Source of the DNA: Aureispira sp. CCB-E
Lineage (GTDB): Bacteria; Bacteroidota; Bacteroidia; Chitinophagales; Saprospiraceae
NCBI RefSeq assembly: GCF_031326345.1
Contig: NZ_CP133671.1
Location: forward strand, 6,607,501-6,671,500
Direction: 5' to 3'
Length of the DNA: 64,000 nt
Below are positions 9,193-18,453 of this stretch, one piece after another; position 1 is the stretch's first letter; each line of letters starts with the position of its first letter. Under the pieces are notes generated by a model. The model did no database searches, was not told the origin of the DNA, and saw only the letters and a list, made by a program, of their open reading frames with translations. Both the position numbers and the translations under genes were made by a program.

Positions 9193-11067
9193 ATGAGTAT
9201 CGAAACAGAACAATATTTGCGTCTAAAGAATAAAATATATAGTGACCTAAGCACTAAACATTTTTCAATCAATTACTGGGAGAAACTAAGAGAAATCCCA
9301 AGTGAAATCAACTTATTACAACAATTAGAAACTTTAAGCATTTACAGAAACAAGTCTATCAAGAAATATCCTGCGGAATTGGCAGATTTGCCCAACCTAA
9401 AGCACATCTCTTTAAGATTTAATAATCTAAAACAAATTCCAACCGTTTTTAGGGAACTAAACCAATTAGAAACTTTGGTACTGTCCAACAATCGCTTCTT
9501 GGCTTCTACCCAATGGGATTATTTGTCCAATATGCAGGCCTTAGAAGTGTTGGACCTGAGCTACTCCTTACAAAATTTATCTATCTTACCTCCCGAAATT
9601 GGTAATTTACATAATTTAAGGGAATTGAATATTTCAGGCAACAAATTGAAAGAGCTACCTAGCAGCCTAAAAAACCTGACTAAGTTAGAAAAGCTGCACT
9701 GCGAACTAAATGATTTTGAGTCTTTTCCAAGTGTATTAGTGGAGCTTCCTCAACTAAAGGAGCTTCAAATTTCTGCTAAGTCCTTAGAAGGGTTGCCACA
9801 AGAAGTTCTACAACTACAACACATTACGTCCCTTAAATTTACGGCTAAAAGCAATACAAAAACAGCCTATATTTTTCCATTTGAGCGATTACTTAAGAAC
9901 ATTAAAAACTACCAATTTAGCCCTGAATTGCAACGATTCTTTTTGGATGTCATTCGAGGTAGTCTTCTTATCAAAGATCTTGACAACAAACAATTACTAA
10001 CCTTACTGAATTGTGCTATTCCTGAATATACCAATCAGGCTTTAGAAGAAATTGACATCCGCATCAATAACAACCAATTTAGTTCCTTTTCGTTCCCTAC
10101 GGCTAACGACCGATTGGTTATCAAGGGCAAAACAAAAGGAAAAGTATCTGAATTAAAATCTAGGGTGGCACAACACGCTATTCAAACAGGTGTCAAGATT
10201 AATCGATCTACGACGCACCTTCTTATTGGAAGTATGCCTGGTGATATTTATGACCAAATAGAAGCCTACAATATTGCTCTAATCACAGAACAAAGTTTAG
10301 TAAAATACCTCAATCAACTTGAGCAACCTTATTTATTGGCCTCTACAGAAGTTACGGATCTTGACAATATTCGGCAACTGCTGCACAGTGATCAGACCGA
10401 AAATATTTTGTTGGCATTAGAAATGTTGAAAAGTGGTGGCGTTCCTGAAGAACTGTTAACAGAACTATTTTTGATTTATAAATTGACTAGAGTTCAAAAA
10501 ATTAAACGTGTCATTTATCAAATCGTTGGTCAATATGCTCCATTGTCTTTTGTAACAGCCATCAAAAGTCGCAAACCAATTGGTCCATTAATTTCCGAAA
10601 CAGCTCGATCAACGAACTTGGAATACTATTGCAAGACAGGTGCCTTAGATAAAAAATATATTGCTTTTTATTTACTCAAAAAAGGCGGTTATGGTCATTT
10701 GTTTGCCTTATTTAATTTGGATACCGAGGACAAAATGGCTTATTTTGAACAAGCTTTGCAAGATGGTCATTTATCCTTGTCTAGTTTGGAACTGACACAA
10801 TTACCCGATGACTTAGGGGCAATTAAAGGGTTGACGCATTTGGATATTTCGTATAACAAATTCACGGAAATCCCCCCCCAACTATTTAAGTGTCAAGAAT
10901 TGACACATTTGTACATTAGAGGATTGCATGAGATTCACAAAAAACCTGAAGATCTTTGGAAAATCCCTAATTTAGAAGTTGTCTATGTGGGTTACAACAA
11001 TAAGTGGGTTGGTGCTGACAATACCAGTAGTGTTGTTATAAATGGAAAAACAATAGTAGGTCGATAA
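9193..11067 (+). CDS. LRR protein with internal BRCT-like domain
   Basis: 624 residues from the ATG at 9193 (MSIETEQ); an in-frame TTG lies 33 bp upstream. The N-terminal 230 residues are LRRs (LREIPSEINLLQQLETL and following). Residues about 306-380 resemble a BRCT domain: a LVIKGKTKG strand, LKSRVAQHAIQTG helix, STTHLLIG strand, then IEAYNIALITEQSLVKYL. A helical region follows, and one or two further LRRs close the protein (about 545-610). No signal peptide. BRCT domains bind phosphopeptides or DNA ends in ligases and repair proteins; their union with LRRs is unusual. The BRCT call rests on pattern only. Confidence 0.75.
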   Translation: MSIETEQYLRLKNKIYSDLSTKHFSINYWEKLREIPSEINLLQQLETLSIYRNKSIKKYPAELADLPNLKHISLRFNNLKQIPTVFRELNQLETLVLSNNRFLASTQWDYLSNMQALEVLDLSYSLQNLSILPPEIGNLHNLRELNISGNKLKELPSSLKNLTKLEKLHCELNDFESFPSVLVELPQLKELQISAKSLEGLPQEVLQLQHITSLKFTAKSNTKTAYIFPFERLLKNIKNYQFSPELQRFFLDVIRGSLLIKDLDNKQLLTLLNCAIPEYTNQALEEIDIRINNNQFSSFSFPTANDRLVIKGKTKGKVSELKSRVAQHAIQTGVKINRSTTHLLIGSMPGDIYDQIEAYNIALITEQSLVKYLNQLEQPYLLASTEVTDLDNIRQLLHSDQTENILLALEMLKSGGVPEELLTELFLIYKLTRVQKIKRVIYQIVGQYAPLSFVTAIKSRKPIGPLISETARSTNLEYYCKTGALDKKYIAFYLLKKGGYGHLFALFNLDTEDKMAYFEQALQDGHLSLSSLELTQLPDDLGAIKGLTHLDISYNKFTEIPPQLFKCQELTHLYIRGLHEIHKKPEDLWKIPNLEVVYVGYNNKWVGADNTSSVVINGKTIVGR

Positions 11068-11217
11068 GCAATTGTCACTTAATTCTCTTTCGGATTGAGA
11101 CAATTCAAAATGGGTAGTTTCTTGATTTTCACGGATAAAAAAGTTAAAGTTTGGCATGACCGTATTATTTTTTGTATCTTTAAAATAGTACAAAAAACTT
11201 GCAAAATTTTATTCACG

Positions 11218-12195
11218 ATGCTCAACAAACTACTCTTCCTCTTTTTTCTCTGTTCTTATTGGAGTTTGCAGGCTCAAACCGATGTAGAATTACAAATTCA
11301 ACATAAATTCGGAAAATCAAACTATATTCCTAATCAACCTTATGTTGATGATGAAAACCGAGTTATTTTAATCAATAGAATTCAGTACTATTTATCTAAT
11401 ATAGAATTAGTATTCGATGGCGGACAATCCACGCTTATCAATCGGCAACATTTGTTAATGGATGGTGAAACGAGTATATACAACCTAGGAACCGTTACTC
11501 CTGAAATACAACAGCTAGAAGCAATGCACCTTAATTTGGGTGTTGATCCTGCACTAAACAATACAAGACCTATCCACCATCCCGTTGGACATCCTTTGGC
11601 AGACAATGCTATGTATTCGAATGATCAACAAAGTTATATTTTTGTTGCAATAGAAGGTATGATTGACTCTGATGGCGATCAAATTCCAGACAAGCCATTT
11701 AGCTTTCGAGCGACCGGTGATCCATTGTTTCGTGACTTATCCATACAAGCATCTACGAGTCGAAATGGCAATAGCCTAAAGATAAATTTAGTTGCCAATA
11801 TTTCTAACTGGCTAAAGGAAATTGATCTAGAGTTGGTGGGCAATCAAGAAAATGGACATACCGACAATGAAAAATTATGTGATAACACAGACGATCATAA
11901 GGTTTTCTACAATGTTGCTACGACCAGTGTTACAACCTTAGTTTCTCCTCAAAATCAAATTAATATTGACTCTAGGCTTTCAACTGCTCCTACCATTTAC
12001 TACGATTTTTATACCTTAGAACAACTGGATATGACAATTACTAATGTCAATGGCACCTATTTTATTCAACGTTCTAACCTAGATCCTCAAGGAGATTTTT
12101 ATATGGACAGCGATTTAGCCGCAGGGATTTATATCGTTATTTTTACTACTCCTAAGGGGATTCGTCAATGCAAACGTTTTGTCATTAGAAATTAA
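11218..12195 (+). CDS. MbnP-like copper-binding protein with T9SS C-terminal domain
   Basis: 325 residues from the ATG at 11218, which starts a clean signal peptide ending LQAQ. The body, with RIQYYLSNIELVFDGG (about residues 58-73) and a later SIYNLG, DSDGDQIPD stretch, matches MbnP-like proteins, periplasmic partners of methanobactin-type copper handling. The last 75 residues (from about 255) read as a Por secretion sorting domain ending GIRQCKRFVIRN, so the product is probably surface exposed or released by type IX secretion. A strong terminator follows. Neighbouring minus-strand genes also look metal related. Confidence 0.7.
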   Translation: MLNKLLFLFFLCSYWSLQAQTDVELQIQHKFGKSNYIPNQPYVDDENRVILINRIQYYLSNIELVFDGGQSTLINRQHLLMDGETSIYNLGTVTPEIQQLEAMHLNLGVDPALNNTRPIHHPVGHPLADNAMYSNDQQSYIFVAIEGMIDSDGDQIPDKPFSFRATGDPLFRDLSIQASTSRNGNSLKINLVANISNWLKEIDLELVGNQENGHTDNEKLCDNTDDHKVFYNVATTSVTTLVSPQNQINIDSRLSTAPTIYYDFYTLEQLDMTITNVNGTYFIQRSNLDPQGDFYMDSDLAAGIYIVIFTTPKGIRQCKRFVIRN

Positions 12196-12207
12196 ATAAT
12201 TCTTGCT

Positions 12208-12247
12208 AAAAAACAGGGGCTTTCCATAAAAGAGAGCCCCTGTTTTT
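12208..12247. terminator. Bidirectional terminator
   Basis: Stem AAAAACAGGGGCT (about 12208-12221) with AGCCCCTGTTTTT (12235-12247) and a 13-nt loop, ending in a T run on both strands. It separates the convergent MbnP-like gene and the small lipoprotein gene. Confidence 0.85.
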
Positions 12248-12266
12248 GTTTGAATAATCTGCTAGA

Positions 12267-12656
12267 TTAAGGGTTTACTTCAAAATTAACTGCGTGGGTA
12301 GCTGATTCTCCCGAATGATTGGATGCCGTTGCTGTGATTGTAAACAAACTGTGTGTTCCCACAGACAAAGTAATCGTGCTATCAACCGTGTAAGAAGTCT
12401 CATGCGTATGCCCACTCAAATTCAAAACGGCTGTATTTTTATTCTTGTCCCATACCTCAACCGAGTAAGTATGTAATTCTGTCGGGTCTGTAAAAGTCAC
12501 CTTAACATTTAAGTCATCTCCATTATTCATTACAGTCCCTTCTAAAGGATTGTTGATTGTTGCAGTTACTGTTTCTTGGATTTCAGGTTCTTTCTCACAA
12601 GAGCTAAAAGTGATTCCCATTGTAACTAAAGTAAATAAAATTAGTACGCTTTTCAT
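12267..12656 (-). CDS. Small lipoprotein, DUF4625-like
   Basis: 129 residues. The signal ends in the lipobox FSSC (Cys at 20). The rest is an Ig-like beta-sandwich of about 100 residues with a His-containing SGHTHE motif near residue 81 and NHSGESATHAVNFEV at the end. This resembles DUF4625 lipoproteins of Bacteroidota. Placement beside the MbnP-like gene and the CDICGCG protein suggests a periplasmic or surface metal role, which is inference. Confidence 0.65.
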   Translation of the reverse strand: MKSVLILFTLVTMGITFSSCEKEPEIQETVTATINNPLEGTVMNNGDDLNVKVTFTDPTELHTYSVEVWDKNKNTAVLNLSGHTHETSYTVDSTITLSVGTHSLFTITATASNHSGESATHAVNFEVNP

Positions 12657-12690
12657 TGTTTTGTTTTTTTAAATAAAATTACTCCATTGA

Positions 12691-12765
12691 AACCACGCAG
12701 TAGCAGCACAGCTAACTAAAAGCAAAGCGCTCGCGCAGTAAAAACTAAAAAAGCAACAGAGTATT
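12691..12765. repeat. Dispersed intergenic repeat, partial copy
   Basis: Starts AACCACGCAGTAGCAGCACA and continues through GCTAACTAAAAGCAAAGCGC to a CAACAGAGTATT end, matching the core of 24315-24365. It lies between two genes and its end reaches the stop codon (12764-12766) of the outer-membrane protein gene. Confidence 0.7.
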
Positions 12766-13681
12766 AAAATAAATAATTGATATTGGCTGAAAATCTAGGC
12801 TTCGCTTGCACCAAACCATCTGATAAGTTTTGCCAAGTAGGTTGCTGATAATTGATTCCCACTTGAATTTTTTTATAATATACCTCTATTCCAACAGTAG
12901 CAATTAATTGATTGCCTCCCGTATTAATTCGCTTATAGCCATTTTTTAGATTATAATTCGCATGCTCAAAGGCAAGTCCTAGTTGGGGCATAATTCCCCA
13001 CTCTGTATTTTTCACCTTGTGCAAGAAAAAAGCTGTTGCTGCTGTCATTAGTTGGTTTCCAAACTTGTATGTATGGGCATTGGGCAAATTAATTTTATAG
13101 GTAGCGTTTACATTTACTCCCCAACGTTTGTAGCGCATGGTATATACTGCCATTGTCAGAAAATCAACCGATCCAGTTCCTAATTGTAAGCTTGGGGTTA
13201 GCAATTCTCCTTGCATATCGGTTCGTTGAAAACTCCCTGTTGGTACTTTGACTCCTCCTCCTACTAATAGATTGTGTTTAAGGTCCTTTTCCGCGACAAA
13301 GCTTGTATTATAAATATTGTACAATGCAATAACGGATATGTCTCCCAAACCGATTAAATGATTTGCTTCCTCTGGAGCAATTCGGACATTATAACTCAAA
13401 GGAACAAAAGCTAGAATTTGTACGCGTCTATGCGGATAAAAACGCCCCATTAATTCCAATGAATGAAAGTGTTCTCTCGAAAAAGCATTGATGCCTTCTC
13501 CTTCATGTCCTAAATCTGAACTAAAAGAGCTCAAACGCCATCGAAGTCCTATAAAATTCTTATGATATTGAGGCAACATTCCACTATAATATCCACCAAC
13601 ACCACAACCACAAATATCGCAAGCTAGGACTGAAACGCTAAGCCCCATCCACAAGCTGAATAGTATTAAAATATTCTTCAT
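12764..13681 (-). CDS. Outer-membrane beta-barrel protein with CDICGCG motif
   Basis: 305 residues. A signal peptide ends at LSVSVLA, directly followed by CDICGCGVGGYY, so the mature N-terminus carries a CxxCxC metal-type motif. The remainder alternates short amphipathic strands with aromatic ends (VQILAFVPLSYNVRI, KRWGVNVNATYKINL, final FSANINYLF), as in an outer-membrane barrel ending in an aromatic residue. His residues cluster early (YHKNF, HEGEG, REHFHS). Proteins of this type in Bacteroidota are loosely called transporters and occur near MbnP-like genes. A copper or other metal role is inferred from context. Confidence 0.6.
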   Translation of the reverse strand: MKNILILFSLWMGLSVSVLACDICGCGVGGYYSGMLPQYHKNFIGLRWRLSSFSSDLGHEGEGINAFSREHFHSLELMGRFYPHRRVQILAFVPLSYNVRIAPEEANHLIGLGDISVIALYNIYNTSFVAEKDLKHNLLVGGGVKVPTGSFQRTDMQGELLTPSLQLGTGSVDFLTMAVYTMRYKRWGVNVNATYKINLPNAHTYKFGNQLMTAATAFFLHKVKNTEWGIMPQLGLAFEHANYNLKNGYKRINTGGNQLIATVGIEVYYKKIQVGINYQQPTWQNLSDGLVQAKPRFSANINYLF

Positions 13682-13775
13682 AATATAATCTTTGCAATAG
13701 TTCGCTTCTATTGTATATCACATTAACTTCTAGTGATGACAAGACGTGTTGCTCATAGACAACAACACTTCTACC

Positions 13776-13795
13776 CTATTAGGTCAACCTAATAG
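13776..13795. promoter_or_regulatory. Perfect 20-bp palindrome, candidate operator
   Basis: CTATTAGGT-CA-ACCTAATAG, two perfect 9-bp arms, centred about 105 bp upstream of the start of the CDICGCG protein gene. The lack of a T tract and its place upstream of a gene favour a dimeric regulator site over a terminator. The regulator is not in view. Confidence 0.5.
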
Positions 13796-14015
13796 ATGAT
13801 TACGCTAGAAATCCTAAATAAAAAATAGGCTTGATATAACTTGCAGAAACTGGCGAACTATCAATTTTTATAAATTATAGTCAACTAGACATACGACATA
13901 GAAGTTCCTTTATAGATTATAGCATTAGCTACTTTTTCTATGAAAGAAAAAATAAACTACACGCTAACCTAGGTATACTCACATAAGCTACATCGCATGA
14001 AATTATGGTTTGTGT
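13796..14015. other. Rest of spacer between metal-group genes
   Basis: The 334-bp gap 13682-14015 holds the palindrome and otherwise AT-rich sequence with no ORF. It presumably contains the promoter for the CDICGCG gene and the end of the small Cys/His gene. Confidence 0.35.
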
Positions 14016-14411
14016 CTAAAATTGTGGTGGATGAAAGAGCGCCCTTATCATTTGGTGTGTATAATGAAAGGAATAATTAAAAGTAGGTGCTCCTTCTATC
14101 TGAATGGAGAGGTATTTTTTAGGTATAAAAAAAGGTTCTTGCATTACTTGAAAGAATAAAACAGGGACTTTCAGCTCTTCTAAATTAGGCATAGGATGCT
14201 GTTGGTCGGTATGGTTTTCTTTTTGAGCAATGGATAACACTTCTTTGAGATGGCATTTTCCATTACACTCTAAAACAGGCGTATTTCTATTCTCGCAGAG
14301 ATGCTGAATAATATAATCTTTATTTAAGGTAAAGTAGGTATAAATCAGCCCTTGATGTACAGTTTGTACACCTATTATTATTATAAATAAAAGAGCTAAT
14401 AATTGACGCAT
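14016..14411 (-). CDS. Small Cys/His-rich secreted or anchored protein
   Basis: 131 residues with an N-terminal hydrophobic segment (about 4-28), then HLCENRNTPVLECNGKCHLKE (residues about 37-57). The C-x-n-C-x3-C-H arrangement and additional His residues (QKENHTDQQHP) suggest metal binding on the periplasmic side. Similar short proteins with a CNGKC motif are found in Bacteroidota metal clusters. It is first in the minus-strand group leading to the CDICGCG protein and the small lipoprotein. Confidence 0.6.
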   Translation of the reverse strand: MRQLLALLFIIIIGVQTVHQGLIYTYFTLNKDYIIQHLCENRNTPVLECNGKCHLKEVLSIAQKENHTDQQHPMPNLEELKVPVLFFQVMQEPFFIPKKYLSIQIEGAPTFNYSFHYTHQMIRALFHPPQF

Positions 14412-14616
14412 TATATTTTCTTTGTTATTAGAAGCTCGAAGGTATCATTTTCGCGAAGGTTATACAAGTTAATAGGTCGCTTATTTTTTAGTTTTTTAGC
14501 CCGCTACACTTGTAAAAATGCAAGCTAAGTTGGTAAAAACATAAACTACATGAGTACTCCATAGTTGATAATCAGCCTTTCAAGATTCCCAACACTTAAA
14601 AGCTATCATGATAATT

Positions 14617-16146
14617 TTATTCTGAGGGAACTTGTTTCAACATAAGTTTGATTCTCGTTCCATCAACAAGCCATATTACTCCTAAATAAACCAACATTAA
14701 AGTACTACTTACAAGATAAGAGACCAAGCTATTGGGAACTAGATATGGTGCAATTGTCCATGCATACAGCATATAAATGACGACTACGGTGACAATGTAT
14801 CCTAGCATACGAAAAATTGGATAGGGAATTGGATAGTGTTTTTGCCCCAACGTATAAGCTAACACAACCATTGTCGCATAGCAAAATAGGGTTGCCCAAG
14901 CAGATCCTAAGTATCCAGGATGTCCCAATTGCATCATAAAAGGAATCAATAAAATATTGCCCAAAATAGTAACACTAGCTCCAATAACAGCTATCATTCC
15001 TCCATAACGAGTTTGGTCACTCAACTTGAACCAAATTGCCAGATTGTAATACAAACCCAAGCATAAATTAGCTAATAAAAGAACAGGAACAATCATCAAG
15101 CCTTCTCGATAATTGGAGGCAACGAAAAATTGTACAATATCCATAAAAAGCATGATTCCCAAAAAGCCAATCGTTCCGATTAAGGTAAAAAGGAAAGCGA
15201 TATTGGCATATAATAATTTAGAATAGGCTTTATCTGCATTTCGGAAAAAGAATGGTTCAGCAGCATAATTAAAAGCTTGGGTAAACAGGTTCATGAAAAT
15301 AGCAATTTTATAACAGGCTCCATAAACTCCGAGTTGTTCCAAGACGTCCTTACTATCTCCCACCAAAAGCGCTTTGAGTAAAATGCGATCCAATACTTCA
15401 TTGATAATACCTGCAAATCCTGCCAAAACTAATGGCATTGAGTAGATAAGCATCCTTCTTAATAAAGCAGCGTCAAATACTGCTGTGGCTTCTTTTCCTT
15501 CTTCTGTTTTAGTTTTGTACCAATAGGTAGGCAATAAGAGTAAAAAAGTAGCTCCACTCGCTAACAAATTAGCTAAAAATACGTATCCTATCCCCATAGT
15601 TGGGTCAAAATATTGTGGAAAATAATTGGGCAAGAGATACAAAAAGAAAAATACAAATCCTAAATGTATCAACAAGTTGGTCAACTTAACAAGGGCAAAT
15701 TTTAATGCTTTTCCTTCTAGTCGAAGCATCGCAAATGGAATGGCAACCAATGCATCAAACCCTAAGATAAAAGCAAACCATACAATGTAGTTGCTATGGC
15801 CTGGATACCCTAATTGAGTAGCAATGGGGTTAGATAGTGCCACCAACAACAATACAAAGATACTGGTTGTGCCAACTACCGTAGATGTAGCTGTTTTGTA
15901 AGCTGTCGCCCGATCTTCCTTTTTAGAACCAAATCGAAAAAAAGCTGTTTCCATTCGATAGGTAAACACAATCATTAAGAAAGCTGCCCAAGCGTATACA
16001 TCTGTTTGAATGCCCATTTGAGCACGATCATCATTGAAAATATGCGTCAAAAATGGAGTCAAAAAAACAAATGTAAGCAAACGTCCTAGAATGCTACTAA
16101 GCCCATATAAAGCTGTTTCACCTGCTAATTTTTTAAGTAGGGACAC
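14617..16146 (-). CDS. Polysaccharide flippase, Wzx/MATE-like
   Basis: 509 residues with 12-14 hydrophobic helices spread over the whole length and few charged loops, the layout of the polysaccharide biosynthesis (Wzx/RfbX, MVF/MATE) family. The N-terminus LLKKLAGETALYGLSSILGRLL is characteristic. Such proteins flip lipid-linked sugars across the inner membrane during surface polysaccharide assembly. No polymerase or ligase gene is adjacent, so the glycan is unknown. Confidence 0.85.
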   Translation of the reverse strand: MSLLKKLAGETALYGLSSILGRLLTFVFLTPFLTHIFNDDRAQMGIQTDVYAWAAFLMIVFTYRMETAFFRFGSKKEDRATAYKTATSTVVGTTSIFVLLLVALSNPIATQLGYPGHSNYIVWFAFILGFDALVAIPFAMLRLEGKALKFALVKLTNLLIHLGFVFFFLYLLPNYFPQYFDPTMGIGYVFLANLLASGATFLLLLPTYWYKTKTEEGKEATAVFDAALLRRMLIYSMPLVLAGFAGIINEVLDRILLKALLVGDSKDVLEQLGVYGACYKIAIFMNLFTQAFNYAAEPFFFRNADKAYSKLLYANIAFLFTLIGTIGFLGIMLFMDIVQFFVASNYREGLMIVPVLLLANLCLGLYYNLAIWFKLSDQTRYGGMIAVIGASVTILGNILLIPFMMQLGHPGYLGSAWATLFCYATMVVLAYTLGQKHYPIPYPIFRMLGYIVTVVVIYMLYAWTIAPYLVPNSLVSYLVSSTLMLVYLGVIWLVDGTRIKLMLKQVPSE

Positions 16147-16407
16147 GTTTTGTAATTGAAAATAAAAAAACTATTTTAGTAAGAGTGGCTCAAAGATACA
16201 TCAAGCTTTTAGAATTTACAATACTGCTCAAAATCGATTTATTAATTGGTTGATAATTTATAAAAAGCGGGATAGAACATCCTTTTCAAAATATTTTCTA
16301 AGCAAATTTTAAAATAATCGTTATCTTAATAAGGTTACTTTTAAAATTTAAGCCCATTAAAGAAGTAAATATCTAAACCGAATTCGAACAAACAACTTGG
16401 GTACTTT

Positions 16408-16971
16408 ATGTCCAAATATTCTAATATACTGACGCAACTTAGGTCTGGAGACAACAAAAAGGCAATTGCTGTTTTGTATCAATCCTTTCCGATGATACGC
16501 AAATTAATTTGCAATAATGGAGGCAATGATGCCGATGCACAAGATGTCTTTCAAGATGCCTTGCTCGTGCTTTATCGAAATGCTCAAAAACCAGAGTTTG
16601 AATTAACTTGTGCTCCTAGCACGTATTTATATAGTGTTGCGCGTTTTCTGTGGAAAGATTTGCTCAAAAAACGAAATAAAGAAGTTTCGTTGGAATACGA
16701 TACACGAGACCAAGCTGCCTTAGAATCCGATTTAGAACTTTACCAAGAACAAAATAATAAATCATCCCAACTGGCTTCTGTATTGCGACAACTTGGCGAT
16801 AAATGCAAGTTATTATTACAAGCCTATTATTACAAAAAAATGTCGATGAAGGAAATTGCTCAAACCTTTGAGTACAGCAGTGTTAATAGTGCCAAAACAC
16901 AAAAGTACAAATGCATTGAGCGAGCAAAAAAAATTGCTAGCAACCAGCTTCCATCAACATCTAAACTGTAA
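16408..16971 (+). CDS. ECF-type RNA polymerase sigma factor
   Basis: 187 residues. Region 2 is seen as DAQDVFQDALLVLYRNAQ (about 41-58) and PSTYLYSVARFLWKDLLKKR (about 70-89). Region 4 is CKLLLQAYYYKKMSMKEIAQTF (about 131-152) with a helix-turn-helix. Both fit a sigma-70 family ECF factor. The gene is followed 6 bp later by a membrane anti-sigma-like gene and then an OmpA-like gene, so the sigma factor probably reports envelope state and controls this operon. Confidence 0.9.
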   Translation: MSKYSNILTQLRSGDNKKAIAVLYQSFPMIRKLICNNGGNDADAQDVFQDALLVLYRNAQKPEFELTCAPSTYLYSVARFLWKDLLKKRNKEVSLEYDTRDQAALESDLELYQEQNNKSSQLASVLRQLGDKCKLLLQAYYYKKMSMKEIAQTFEYSSVNSAKTQKYKCIERAKKIASNQLPSTSKL

Positions 16972-16977
16972 AAAGCG

Positions 16978-18414
16978 ATGCGCCAAGAGTTACAAAACAT
17001 AGAATATATTGAACGCTACCTAGAAAATGGTCTTTCTAGTATAGAAAAACGTAAGTTTGAACAGCATATGAATGAGGACGAGGGGTTCAAGCAAGCTGTC
17101 AATCTGCAACGTCAAATCATTAATCAGCTAAAAGAAGAGGCTTTTCTCTCTGATGTCGCGAATTATCACCAAGAGTTTATTCAACATCATACCAAGCCAA
17201 AACGCTTTTCGCCTTGGTGGATCATACTGCCAATCCTTTGCTTAATTAGTATTCCTATTGTTTGGTATAATTTGCCTCCGCAAGAAACAAAATCGGTGGC
17301 TATTGTAAAAGAAGTTAAAAACACACCAATCAAAGCAACTAAGGCGGAGGCTGCTCCTGCTCAACTTAAAGCTTTTCAAACTGCTTTTGTTACCAAAAAA
17401 ATAAGTGCCCGAAAAGGTGCTACCATTCAGCTAAAAGCATCCAAATCGACCTTGTACATCCCTAAAAATGCGGTGGTAGATAAGAATGGAGTGCCTGTCA
17501 AAGGTGCTTATGAAGTGCAATACCGAGAACTAAGAGATCGCGCTGACATGGCTTTTTCTGGATTGCCTATGAACTACAAGAACCGAGCTACTGCCGAGGG
17601 CGTTAACTCTTTTGGCATCTTAGAAGTTCGTGCTTTTAAAGATGGTGAAGAGCTTCAAATAGCACCTGGCAAAGCTTTAAGTTTAGACTATGAAGTCAAC
17701 AAACGAGCTAAAAATTTGGATTTGTATTATTTGGATGAGACCAATCAAACATGGGAATCTACCTCTGAGGTTGTAGACCTTCCCAAACGTGGTGCTTATA
17801 CAGAAGAATTTGATAGCATTGCTTACAAAGCTGCGGTAATTGCACACAATGAAAAATTTAAGAATATGGGACTAAAAGATGGTGTGGAACGTGACAAAGA
17901 TGCGTTTAACCTACAAACTACCTTGATCCCTGAAGGAATGAAAAAATTAGAAAAAGAGGAACGTCCCGATCCTAACAAATACATTGTTAAACACTACAAA
18001 AATCCAAGGCTGGTCGAGGATTTGCGCCTAAACTCTTTTGGCGTTTATAATTGTGGTAAAAAATATAAAATTAAAAACCAAATTGCCGTCTCAGCAGATT
18101 ATACCGACTTAGAACAAATTGCTATTGACAATGCGCACACCTTGTCTATTATTGATATAAATTATAACGCCGCTTATAGTTTTAAACCTGAACAATTTAT
18201 TTGTAATAGTAAGGCAAATAATGTCTTTTTGTTATGGTCTAAAGAAGGCAAACTTTATGCTTTTGTCAAACGAGCTACTGTAAAAATGAATACAGGAGAT
18301 TATTCTTTTCAAATGGAAGATTTGTCGGATAAGATTAAAAATACCGCGGACTTAAAACGCTATCTAAAATTCGTAGAACAAAAAACAAAAGAAACTGTAA
18401 CTAAAATAGAATAA
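16978..18414 (+). CDS. Anti-sigma-factor-like membrane protein
   Basis: 478 residues. The N-terminal cytoplasmic 75 residues (IEYIERYLENGLSSIEKRKFEQHMNED) have the helical sequence of Bacteroidota anti-sigma domains. A single membrane helix spans 80-97. The extracytoplasmic 380 residues begin with a beta-rich segment (IQLKASKSTLYIPKNAVV near 150) that resembles domains found in Bacteroidota envelope proteins. Spacing of 6 bp to the sigma gene makes co-translation certain. Inference: it holds the sigma factor at the membrane and releases it on a periplasmic signal. Confidence 0.75.
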   Translation: MRQELQNIEYIERYLENGLSSIEKRKFEQHMNEDEGFKQAVNLQRQIINQLKEEAFLSDVANYHQEFIQHHTKPKRFSPWWIILPILCLISIPIVWYNLPPQETKSVAIVKEVKNTPIKATKAEAAPAQLKAFQTAFVTKKISARKGATIQLKASKSTLYIPKNAVVDKNGVPVKGAYEVQYRELRDRADMAFSGLPMNYKNRATAEGVNSFGILEVRAFKDGEELQIAPGKALSLDYEVNKRAKNLDLYYLDETNQTWESTSEVVDLPKRGAYTEEFDSIAYKAAVIAHNEKFKNMGLKDGVERDKDAFNLQTTLIPEGMKKLEKEERPDPNKYIVKHYKNPRLVEDLRLNSFGVYNCGKKYKIKNQIAVSADYTDLEQIAIDNAHTLSIIDINYNAAYSFKPEQFICNSKANNVFLLWSKEGKLYAFVKRATVKMNTGDYSFQMEDLSDKIKNTADLKRYLKFVEQKTKETVTKIE

Positions 18415-18453
18415 GCGCATTATGCAGAGGATCATAACATAAAAATCCTTTGT

